A DNA stretch of 64,000 bases from NCBI RefSeq assembly GCF_009904055.1, contig NZ_WYDP01000017.1:40081-104080 (forward strand), written 5' to 3'. The position numbers were made by a program, and so were the translations under genes. The notes beneath the pieces were generated by a model, which saw nothing but the letters and a program-made list of their open reading frames with translations, was not told the DNA's origin and did not search any database. Below are positions 57,505 through 64,000 of the stretch, piece after piece. Position 1 is the stretch's first letter; every line of letters starts with the position of its first letter. Origin of the DNA: Rubellimicrobium sp. CFH 75288. Lineage in GTDB: Bacteria > Pseudomonadota > Alphaproteobacteria > Rhodobacterales > Rhodobacteraceae.

Positions 57505-58557
57505 TCACTGACCGGCCCAGGACTGGAGCCGCTCGGTCAGCCGCTCGGCGTTCTCGAGCCAGAACTCGAGGTCCTGCGTGACCGAGACGGCCAGGTTCTC
57601 CGGGGCCGAGGGCACGTCGGGCAGCCGCTCGGGGTCGATGTCGTCGGCCGCCTCGCGGTGGACCACGCCATAGGCGATCGCGTCGGGCAGCCGCGCCTGC
57701 ACCTCGGGGCGGTGGATGTATTCGAGGAAGGCATAGGCCTGCTCGATCCGCGGCGTGCCCGCCAGGATCACCCAGTAGTCGAAGCTGCCCACCGAGCCGT
57801 CCCAGACGAAGGCGAAGTTGCGGCCCTCCTCGCGGTTGGCCGCATCGATGCGCCCGTTGTAGACGGTGGTCATGACGACCTCGCCCGAGGCCAGAAGCTG
57901 CGGCGGCTGCGCGCCCGCGCGCCAGAAGATCAGGTCGTCGCGGATCGTCTCGAGCTTGGCAAAGGCGCGCTCCTCGCCTTCCGGCGTGGCAAGGACAGCC
58001 GTGACCTCCTCCTTGGGCACGCCATCGGCCATGAGCGCGCCCATCAGCGCCACGGCCGGGTGCATCCGCAGCGCGCGCTTGCCCGGAAAGCGCTCCGTGT
58101 CGAAGAAGTCGGCCCAGCCCGTCGGCCCCTCGGGCAGCGCGTCGCGGTCGTAGGCGATGCCCTCGTTGAACAGGATGGCGCCGACCCCGCATTCCTGCGC
58201 CGCGCCGGGGATGACGCTGTCCTCGCCGCCCAGCCGGTCCCAGTCGATGGGCTCGAACAGACCCTCCTCGCAGCCCAGCAGGATGTCGGCGGCCTCGACC
58301 TGGACCACGTCCCAGCCCGGATCGCCGCCCGAGGCCAGCCGCGCGCGGATCGCACCGATGCCGCCCTCCCAGGTCTCCTCGTTGACGCGGATGCCGGTTT
58401 CCTCCTCGAAGGGACGGAAGAACACCTCCCGCTGGGCATCCTGATAGGCGCCGCCCCAGGAGACCACCGTCACCGAATCCTGCGCCAGGGCCGGTGCCGC
58501 CAGAAGGGCGCCCGCCAGGGCGGCCGACACCGCCCGCATGGTCCGTCTTGCCGTCAT
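57505..58557 (-). CDS. PotD-like periplasmic binding protein
   Basis: Extracellular solute-binding protein of the spermidine/putrescine family, 350 residues. Start ATG 58557 after GGAGGAGAAGG. Signal peptide MTARRTMRAVSAALAGALLA, cleaved near ALAQ. Typical start VTVVSWGGAYQDAQREVFFR, ligand-region VVQVEAADILLGCEEGLFEP and GSFDYWVILAGTPRIEQAYA. The ligand may be a polyamine, or another amine in this context. First gene of SBP-permease-permease, without an ATPase. Confidence 0.88.
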   Translation of the reverse strand: MTARRTMRAVSAALAGALLAAPALAQDSVTVVSWGGAYQDAQREVFFRPFEEETGIRVNEETWEGGIGAIRARLASGGDPGWDVVQVEAADILLGCEEGLFEPIDWDRLGGEDSVIPGAAQECGVGAILFNEGIAYDRDALPEGPTGWADFFDTERFPGKRALRMHPAVALMGALMADGVPKEEVTAVLATPEGEERAFAKLETIRDDLIFWRAGAQPPQLLASGEVVMTTVYNGRIDAANREEGRNFAFVWDGSVGSFDYWVILAGTPRIEQAYAFLEYIHRPEVQARLPDAIAYGVVHREAADDIDPERLPDVPSAPENLAVSVTQDLEFWLENAERLTERLQSWAGQ

Positions 58558-58636
58558 CGTCCTTCTCCTCCTTGCTGTCTCGCCGGCCTGTGCCGGCCGG
58601 TCGCGCTGCCGACCCGCCGGGCCGGTCCAAAGCTCC

Positions 58637-59263
58637 TCAATAGGTGGGCGGGGTGATGACCCAGATCACCACCGTCTCCTCCGCACCGGGATTGCGGTAG
58701 CGGTGCGGCCGCGTGCTCGGAAAGGCGAAGCTGTCGCCGGCGCCGAGCAGGAAGCGCTCGGCCTCGATCCAGAGTTCGAGCGTGCCCGACAGCACCACGC
58801 CCGCCTCCTCGCCGCGATGGGCATAGGGCGCCTCGCCGCTGGCCGAGCCGGGCGCGAAGCGGCTCAGCAGCAGTTCGAGCGCGCCCCCCAGATGCGGCGA
58901 GAGCAGTTCGTCCGTGATGCCGGAGGCGAAGGCGAGACGCCGCCGTGCCCCTGCGCGCACCACAAAGGCCGCCTCGCTGCCCTCCGGGGCCGAGGGCGCG
59001 CGGAAGAACCAGCCCGCGGTGACGCCGAGCGCGCCGGCGATGGCCTGGACCGCGCTTACCGACGGATTGGACAGCCCCCGCTCCACCTGGCTCAGATAGC
59101 CCACCGAGAGATCCGTCCGCTCGGCCAGCTCGCGCAGGGTGAGCTGCTTGGCCGCGCGCAGCTCGCGCACAGCCTCGCCGAAGAAGCGCGCCTCGGGATC
59201 GGGCGTCCCCGCCTCCTCCAGAACCGCCACCCGTCCGGCGGGAACGCGCTCGGGCTGCGCCAT
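58637..59263 (-). CDS. XRE-cupin transcriptional regulator
   Basis: Regulator with an N-terminal XRE helix-turn-helix and a C-terminal cupin sensor domain, 208 residues. The start is ATG 59263 after GAGGAGGG; an upstream ATG at 59314 would include the operator. HTH: LTLRELAERTDLSVGYLSQV and SNPSVSAVQAIAGALGV. Cupin: HRGEEAGVVLSGTLELWIEA and FPSTRPHRYRNPG. PuuR-like proteins of this shape sense polyamines. Divergent from the FAD oxidoreductase and next to the PotD-like gene, so it probably controls both. Confidence 0.89.
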   Translation of the reverse strand: MAQPERVPAGRVAVLEEAGTPDPEARFFGEAVRELRAAKQLTLRELAERTDLSVGYLSQVERGLSNPSVSAVQAIAGALGVTAGWFFRAPSAPEGSEAAFVVRAGARRRLAFASGITDELLSPHLGGALELLLSRFAPGSASGEAPYAHRGEEAGVVLSGTLELWIEAERFLLGAGDSFAFPSTRPHRYRNPGAEETVVIWVITPPTY

Positions 59264-59274
59264 GGGACCCTCCT

Positions 59275-59307
59275 CAGTGAACTTCAGATTGAACATGTTC
59301 ACTGAAC
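59275..59307. promoter_or_regulatory. TGAAC/GTTCA operator cluster between XRE-cupin and FAD genes
   Basis: The gap between the divergent starts carries TGAAC at 59278, 59290 and 59303 and GTTCA at 59297. They give CAGTGAAC-N14-GTTCACTG (59275-59304), the perfect palindrome GAACATGTTC (59291-59300) and GTTCACTGAAC (59297-59307). This AT-richer patch between two promoters is the likely site of the XRE-cupin repressor. Confidence 0.6.
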
Positions 59308-59362
59308 GTGGCAATACCCTTTTTCACAAGCCGTCGGCATCACGCGAGCAGGGGAGGGGGTC

Positions 59363-60988
59363 ATGGCCCAGCGCTTCGACGCCATCATCATCGGGGCAGG
59401 CCATAACGGCCTCGTCTGCGCGGCCTATCTCGCGCGCGCGGGGCTCAGGCCGCTCGTGCTCGAACGGCGCGAGATCGTGGGCGGCGCCGCCGTGACCGAG
59501 GAGATCGCGCCGGGCTTCCGCGCCTCGATCTTCTCCTATCTGATGAGCATCCTGCACCCGCGCATCCAGGCCGACCTCGATCTGCGCCGCCACGGGCTCG
59601 AGGTGATGCCCTGCTCGGACATGATCTCGCCCCTGGACGGCGACGACTACATCCTCTTCTCCGACAACGTCGCCCGCACGCAGGCGAGCTTTGCGCGCTT
59701 CGACTCCCGCGACGCCGCGATCTACCCCGAATTCGACCGCTACCTCACCGACACGGCCAACATCTTCCGCCGCCTCCTGTGGGAGACGCCCTTCGACCCC
59801 ACCCGGCGCGACTGGCGCGCGTTCCGCCAGATGGCGGGCTTCGCCATGCGCCACCGCCGCTACGCGGGCAAGCTCTTCCGCGTGGCCGACATGCTCACCA
59901 TGAGCGCCTACGACTTCCTTTCCGAATGGTTCCGGGACGAGCGCATCAAGGCCGTTCTCGCCTATTACGCCTCCATCGGCACCTTTGCCGGGCCCAAGAC
60001 CCCCGGCTCGGCCTATGTGATCATGCACCACGTGATGGGCGAGAACGCGGGTGCGGGCGGCTGGGGCTTCATCCGCGGCGGCATGGGGGCGATCACCCAG
60101 GCGCTCGCCGCCTCCGCCCGCGAGAAGGGGGCCGAGATCCGCACAAACAGCCCCGTGGCCGAGGTGATCGTCGAGAACGGCCGCGCCAGGGGCGTGCTGA
60201 CGCAGGCGGGCGAGCGCTTCGAGGCGCCCCGCGTGATCGCCAACGCCTCGGCCAAGACGCTCTTTCTGGACCTGGTCGGAGAGCGCCACCTGCCCGACGA
60301 CTTCGTGCGCGACGTGCGCAACATCCGCACCTTCTCCACCGCCTTCAAGATGAACATCGCGGCCGAGCGCCCGCCCCAGTACCGCTGCCTCGATCGCATC
60401 CGGCGCGACGGCGCGCTGGGCTCGTGGGACTATCCCACCTATGTCCACATCGCCCCCGACATCGACTATCTCGAGCGCGCCTATGACGAGGCCAAGTACG
60501 GCCGCCCCTCCTCCTCGCCCTTCATCACCCCGGTCGTGCCCACGATCGTGGACCGCTCCCTCGCCCCCGAGGGCAAGCACGTCGTCAACCTCTTCGGCGG
60601 CCACGCGCCCCACACGCTGCGCGACGGCGACTGGGCGACCGAGAAGCCGCGCTTCGAGAAGACCGTGCTCGACACGATGGACCGCTTCGCGCCCGGCTTC
60701 TCCTCGGACGTGATCGCCTCCCAGCTGCTGCTGCCGCAGGACATCGAGCGCATCGTCGCGCTCCCCCAGGGCCACATCTTCCAGGGCGAGCTCGCGCTCG
60801 ACCAGCTCTTCTTCCAGCGCCCCGTGCCGCACTGGGCCGATTACCGCACCCCGGTGCGCGGCCTCTATCTCTGCGGGGCCTCCTGCCATCCGGGCGGCGG
60901 CGTCTCCGGCATCCCCGGCCACAACGCCGCGCGCGAGGTGCTGCGCGACGCGCGCCGCCGCTCGGGCATGGGCTACGCGGCGGCCTGA
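59363..60988 (+). CDS. FAD-dependent oxidoreductase (PYROXD2/phytoene-desaturase-like)
   Basis: Flavoprotein of 541 residues related to PYROXD2 and the phytoene desaturase (CrtI) superfamily. N-terminal FAD motif DAIIIGAGHNGLVCAAYLA with ERREIVGGAAVTEE, and C-terminal FAD-contact LYLCGASCHPGGGVSGIPGH (CrtI/PYROXD2 signature). Substrate unknown; a carotenoid role is possible but no crt gene is near. Start ATG 59363, 11 bp after GGGGAGGGGG. Divergent from the XRE-cupin regulator. Confidence 0.85.
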   Translation: MAQRFDAIIIGAGHNGLVCAAYLARAGLRPLVLERREIVGGAAVTEEIAPGFRASIFSYLMSILHPRIQADLDLRRHGLEVMPCSDMISPLDGDDYILFSDNVARTQASFARFDSRDAAIYPEFDRYLTDTANIFRRLLWETPFDPTRRDWRAFRQMAGFAMRHRRYAGKLFRVADMLTMSAYDFLSEWFRDERIKAVLAYYASIGTFAGPKTPGSAYVIMHHVMGENAGAGGWGFIRGGMGAITQALAASAREKGAEIRTNSPVAEVIVENGRARGVLTQAGERFEAPRVIANASAKTLFLDLVGERHLPDDFVRDVRNIRTFSTAFKMNIAAERPPQYRCLDRIRRDGALGSWDYPTYVHIAPDIDYLERAYDEAKYGRPSSSPFITPVVPTIVDRSLAPEGKHVVNLFGGHAPHTLRDGDWATEKPRFEKTVLDTMDRFAPGFSSDVIASQLLLPQDIERIVALPQGHIFQGELALDQLFFQRPVPHWADYRTPVRGLYLCGASCHPGGGVSGIPGHNAAREVLRDARRRSGMGYAAA

Positions 60989-61012
60989 CGGGGGGCGACG
61001 GGGGCGGGGGGG

Positions 61013-61088
61013 TGGTGACCCCGGATGGATTCGAACCATCGACCTGCCGCTTAGGAGGCGGCCGCTCTATCCCCTGAGCTACGGGGCC
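61013..61088 (-). tRNA. tRNA-Arg(CCT)
   Basis: On the minus strand the cloverleaf starts GGCCCCG at 61088 and pairs with CGGGGTC; anticodon stem GCCGC/GCGGC with loop CTCCTAA (anticodon CCT, arginine); T arm GATGG TTCGAAT CCATC; CCA is encoded at 61013-61015. It marks the right border of the accessory segment. Confidence 0.95.
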
Positions 61089-61216
61089 CGCCCGGCCCTC
61101 TTGCCCCGGGGGCCTGTCCGGGTCAACCGCCGCGCGGGGGCGGGGGTCTTTCCCCGCCCGCCCGATCGCGGCATAAGGGAGCTGCACCCCGTCCCGTTCC
61201 CGGTCCCCGCCCGCCC

Positions 61217-62257
61217 GTGCCCCGGTCTCCCTCCCGCCCCGCCCGCGACGCCGCCCGCCCCCTGACGCTGCGCGACGTCTCCGAGGCGTCGGGCGTCTCG
61301 GAGATGACCGTGAGCCGCGTCCTGCGGGGCCTGGGCGACGTCTCGCCCGCCACCCGGGCCCGCGTCCAGGAGGCGGCGGCGCGGCTGGGCTACGTGCCCA
61401 ACCGCATCGCCGGCGCGCTCGCCTCCAGCCGCGTCAACCTCGTGGCCGTGGTCATCCCCTCGCTCGGCAACATGGTCTTCCCCGAGGTGCTCTCGGGCAT
61501 CTCCGAGGGGCTGGAGGGATCGGGCCTTCAGCCCGTCGTGGGCTTCACCGACTACGACCCCGCGCGCGAGGAGCGCGTGCTCTTCGAGATGCTCTCCTGG
61601 CGTCCCGCCGGGGTCATCGTCGCGGGGCTCGAGCACGGAGAGGCCGCGCGCGCGATGCTCGCACGGGCAGGCTGCCCCGTCGTCGAGATCATGGACACGG
61701 ACGGCGAGGCCATCGACGCCGTGGTGGGCATCAGCCACCGCCGCGCCGGGCGCGAGATGGCCGAGGCGATCCTCGCCGCGGGCTACCGGCGCATCGGGCT
61801 TCTCGGCACCAAGATGCCCCTCGACCACCGCGCGCGCAAGCGCATGGAGGGCTTCGCCGACCGGCTGGCGGAGGCGGGGGTGGCCGTCGCCGACCGCGAG
61901 TTCTACGAAGGCGGCTCGGGCCTGCTCAAGGGACGCGAGATGACCCAGGCCCTCCTCGCGCGCAGCCCCGATCTCGACTTCCTTTACTACAGCAACGACA
62001 TGATCGGGGCAGGGGGCCTTCTGTGGCTTCTCGGGCAGGGGGCGGACATCCCGGGCCGGATCGGTCTGGCGGGCTTCAACGGCGTGGACCTGCTCGACGG
62101 CCTGCCGCGGCGCCTGGCCACGATGGACGCCTGCCGGCGCGAGATCGGCCGCCGCGCCGCGAGCATCGTCGCACGCCGCCTCGCCGATCCGGCCGCCCCG
62201 CCCGGCGAGCGGATCGAGCTCGCGCCCACGCTCCAGAAGGGAGATACCTTGCGCTGA
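61217..62257 (+). CDS. LacI-family transcriptional regulator (GntR-like)
   Basis: LacI-family regulator of 346 residues with a GTG start at 61217. HTH: LTLRDVSEASGVSEMTVSRV, then LRGLGDVSPATRARVQEAAA and hinge GYVPNRIAGALASSR. The effector domain (NLVAVVIPSLGNMVFPEVLS, YYSNDMIGAGGLLWLLGQGA) resembles gluconate-type GntR repressors. No transporter or sugar-acid enzyme lies within the window beside it, so the target is unknown. 128 bp after the tRNA-Arg. Confidence 0.87.
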   Translation: MPRSPSRPARDAARPLTLRDVSEASGVSEMTVSRVLRGLGDVSPATRARVQEAAARLGYVPNRIAGALASSRVNLVAVVIPSLGNMVFPEVLSGISEGLEGSGLQPVVGFTDYDPAREERVLFEMLSWRPAGVIVAGLEHGEAARAMLARAGCPVVEIMDTDGEAIDAVVGISHRRAGREMAEAILAAGYRRIGLLGTKMPLDHRARKRMEGFADRLAEAGVAVADREFYEGGSGLLKGREMTQALLARSPDLDFLYYSNDMIGAGGLLWLLGQGADIPGRIGLAGFNGVDLLDGLPRRLATMDACRREIGRRAASIVARRLADPAAPPGERIELAPTLQKGDTLR

Positions 62258-62299
62258 GGGGCGCCCGCCCCCGGCGGAGGGGCACCGGTCCCGAATCAC

Positions 62300-62325
62300 C
62301 CGATCGGCAAGCGACCACCGATCGG
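62300..62325. repeat. Two CCGATCGG palindromes 18 bp apart
   Basis: CCGATCGG occurs at 62300-62307 and 62318-62325, spaced by 18 bp from start to start, in the 170-bp gap between the LacI-type gene and the transpeptidase gene. Each is a perfect palindrome, so they could be a tandem operator for the downstream gene. The rest of the gap shows no other signal apart from the ribosome-binding site GAGGGGA. Confidence 0.4.
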
Positions 62326-62427
62326 CCCGCGTCCAAGTCTCGCATCGGGCCGGAACGAAGCCGGGAGCGGTTGCGTTGCCCCCCCGACACAGCGCATCAT
62401 CGTTCCGTTCGAGGGGAGACCGAATCC

Positions 62428-63039
62428 ATGCCGTCCCGACGCCGACTCCTGTCCACGGGTCTTGCCGCTGCCCTGTTCGGCGGGGCCGCCGCCGCCGCGC
62501 GCGCCCAGGATGCCGCCCTGGCGCTCCTGCCCGAGCCCGACGACTGGCGGACCCCGCGCGTCGTCCCGGTGCAGCCGACGCTCGCCGCCAACGAGATCCA
62601 TGTCGACCCCGACCGCTTCTTCCTCTACTGGACGCTCGGCTTCGGCGAGGCGATCCGCTACGCCGTGGGCATCGGCCGGCCCGGCCTCTACGAGCCGGGG
62701 ATCTTCTATGTCGGCGCCAAGAAGGAATGGCCCTCCTGGACGCCCACCCCCAGCATGATCGAGCGCGAGCCCGAGAAGTACGCCCGCTGGGCCGACGGGA
62801 TGCCCGGCGGTCCCGACAACCCGCTCGGCGCGCGCGCCCTCTACCTCTTCACGCCCGAGCGCGGGGACACCTTCCTGCGCATCCACGGCACCAACGCCCC
62901 CGAGACGATCGGCACGGCCGTCTCGAACGGCTGCGCGCGCCTGCTCAACGAGCACATCATCGACCTCTACGACCGCGTGCCCGAAGGCGCGGCCGTCTAT
63001 CTCTATCCCAAGGCCGGCACGGCCGATTACGGCGCCTGA
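62428..63039 (+). CDS. L,D-transpeptidase (YkuD family)
   Basis: L,D-transpeptidase making 3-3 peptidoglycan cross-links or tethering proteins to the wall. The 203-residue protein starts at ATG 62428 after GAGGGGA. The N terminus MPSRRRLLSTGLAAALFGGA has a twin-arginine-like SRRRLL motif, suggesting Tat export, and a cleavage site near ARAQ. The YkuD catalytic core is IHGTNAPETIGTAVSNGCAR: His and the nucleophile Cys of SNGCAR are present. RRxxL-type Tat signals are common in this family in alphaproteobacteria. Confidence 0.9.
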   Translation: MPSRRRLLSTGLAAALFGGAAAAARAQDAALALLPEPDDWRTPRVVPVQPTLAANEIHVDPDRFFLYWTLGFGEAIRYAVGIGRPGLYEPGIFYVGAKKEWPSWTPTPSMIEREPEKYARWADGMPGGPDNPLGARALYLFTPERGDTFLRIHGTNAPETIGTAVSNGCARLLNEHIIDLYDRVPEGAAVYLYPKAGTADYGA

Positions 63040-63077
63040 CCGCCGGGGCCGGACCGGGCCGGGGGGGCGGGGCGGCG

Positions 63078-64000
63078 TCAGTTGCGCAGCACCGTGCAGG
63101 CCCCGCCCGCCGCGCGCAGGCGGGCGCAGAGCGCCTCCGCCTCGGCCCGGCTCTGGCGACCCACCTGCGCGACATGCCGCTCGCGCCCCGCGACCCGCAT
63201 CGGCGCCAGCGCCACGCGCTCGCCCCCGAGCAGCCCCGGATGCGCCGCGACCGCCCGGGCTCCGGCCCGCTCGGCCGCCGCGCGGTCGGCCTGGGCCGAC
63301 AGGATCACCGCCCAGGGCGCCAGAGCGGGCTGCGGCGGCGGGCCCATGCCGCGCCCCTCGGCGCGCGCCCGGCAGGCTTCGGCGAAGGGGCGCCCCTCCT
63401 CCAGCGTCCAGCGCACGGCGGGAACGGCGCCGCCACCGCCCCGCGGCCCCCGCCAGGCCTCGGCCACATGCCCCGTGATGGCCAGCACATAGGACCGCGT
63501 CTCGGCCGGCAGGCCCGCAGCGCCGGCAAGGAACCGCTCCACCCGCTCCGCGCCCGCATTGTAGGCCGCCGCCGCGAGGCCCAGATTGCCGAACCGCGCG
63601 CGCAGGTCGCGCAGCAACAGCGCCGAGGCCCCGATCGCCTCGGCGGGGTTGAACGGGTCGATCAGCCCCCGCTCCCGGGCCGTCCCGGGCATGAACTGGG
63701 CGATGCCCTGCGCGCCCTTGGGGCTGACCGCGCCCGCCTCGAACAGGCTTTCCTGCCACAGGAGCCGCGCCAAGAAGGCCGGGGGCAGACCCGCCTGCGC
63801 CGCCGCTCCCTCGATCGCCCGGCAGATGTCGGCGGCATAGGTCGCGCGCGCCACGCAGACCCGCCCGTCGGGCGAGCAGCGTCGCCCGTCCGGCCCCTCG
63901 GCGGGCCGGGCGCGCGGCCGCGGCCGGAGGGCCTCCCCGCCCGCGATCCCGGCCGGACGGGGTGCGGCGCCCGTCCGCACCGGCGCGGCCACGGGCGCGC
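63078..64000 (-). CDS. Lytic transglycosylase with SPOR-like C terminus (5' end off window)
   Basis: SLT-type lytic murein transglycosylase, running off the right edge. From residue about 50: ICRAIEGAAAQAGLPPAFLA, the catalytic Glu in LARLLWQESLFEAG, GAQGIAQFMPGTARERG and LAAAAYNAGAERVERFLAG, the goose-lysozyme-like signature. The C-terminal about 90 residues (PWAVILSAQADRAAAERAG, RQSRAEAEALCARLRAAGG) look like a SPOR peptidoglycan-binding domain. A GTG at 63992 could start it, but no signal peptide is seen, so the true start is probably beyond 64000. Confidence 0.85.
   Translation of the reverse strand, partial: APVAAPVRTGAAPRPAGIAGGEALRPRPRARPAEGPDGRRCSPDGRVCVARATYAADICRAIEGAAAQAGLPPAFLARLLWQESLFEAGAVSPKGAQGIAQFMPGTARERGLIDPFNPAEAIGASALLLRDLRARFGNLGLAAAAYNAGAERVERFLAGAAGLPAETRSYVLAITGHVAEAWRGPRGGGGAVPAVRWTLEEGRPFAEACRARAEGRGMGPPPQPALAPWAVILSAQADRAAAERAGARAVAAHPGLLGGERVALAPMRVAGRERHVAQVGRQSRAEAEALCARLRAAGGACTVLRN

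Noticed and set aside
48629..61088. Integrated element with att sites in the tRNA-flanked segment
   Set aside because: No integrase, no transposase and no second copy of either tRNA 3' end was found, so an active mobile element is not supported.

Overview
The window is chromosomal DNA from a very GC-rich alphaproteobacterium, most likely of the Rhodobacterales / Paracoccaceae. The signs are the RegB-SenC-RegA redox regulators beside ahcY, hrcA-grpE divergent from rph-rdgB-hemW, the block hemJ-rho-mnmE-mnmG-rsmG-parA-parB facing maf-aroE-coaE-dnaQ, and tsaD next to hemD, a mitofilin-like gene and hemY. Two perfect parS sites (11930-11945 and 39756-39771) and parAB place the window in the replication-origin domain. 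The best origin candidate is the 315-bp gene-free gap 15167-15481 between hemJ and maf. Genes next to it point away on both sides, and it carries five GANTC sites, repeated TCGTCC and strong hairpins.

Layout. 1-5133: CoA pyrophosphatase (cut by the left edge), hslO, a Nudix hydrolase, a LacI-type regulator, grpE and hrcA. 5281-7797: rph, rdgB and hemW. 7794-15166: the minus-strand run parB-parA-rsmG-mnmG-mnmE-rho-hemJ. 15482-22705: maf-aroE-coaE-dnaQ, secB and fxsA on the other strand, then a Tim44-like gene, an Smr gene, a lipid-kinase-like gene and a phosphoesterase. 22686-34732: hslU, a membrane protein, hslV, trxA, addA, addB, murU, amgK and tsaE, all minus (ATP-dependent protease, recombination nuclease, peptidoglycan recycling, tRNA modification). 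34787-42101: a membrane-anchored unknown, a frameshifted PAS-domain gene, regB | senC regA, an HD hydrolase and ahcY. 42104-48587: EVE protein, gpsA, tsaD | hemD, mitofilin-like, hemY. tRNA-Thr(CGT) follows at 48629.

The accessory part is 48887-60988, lying between tRNA-Thr(CGT) and tRNA-Arg(CCT). It holds an SDR, a GbdR/CdhR-type AraC regulator, and a translationally coupled set: Rieske oxygenase, GMC oxidoreductase, class II aldolase, and then a ChoX-like periplasmic protein with the whole choline-binding site conserved. On the other strand are a PotD-like binding protein and two permeases. An XRE-cupin regulator divergent from an FAD oxidoreductase completes it. Together these suggest uptake and oxidative breakdown of a hydroxylated quaternary amine, by a route I do not recognise. 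No ABC ATPase and no Rieske reductase are encoded in the window.

61013-64000: tRNA-Arg, a second LacI-type regulator, an L,D-transpeptidase, and a lytic transglycosylase cut by the right edge. Many genes overlap by ATGA/GTGA, so most blocks look like compact operons. Lengths and starts were worked out by reading frames, family starts and ribosome-binding sites; no similarity search was run.
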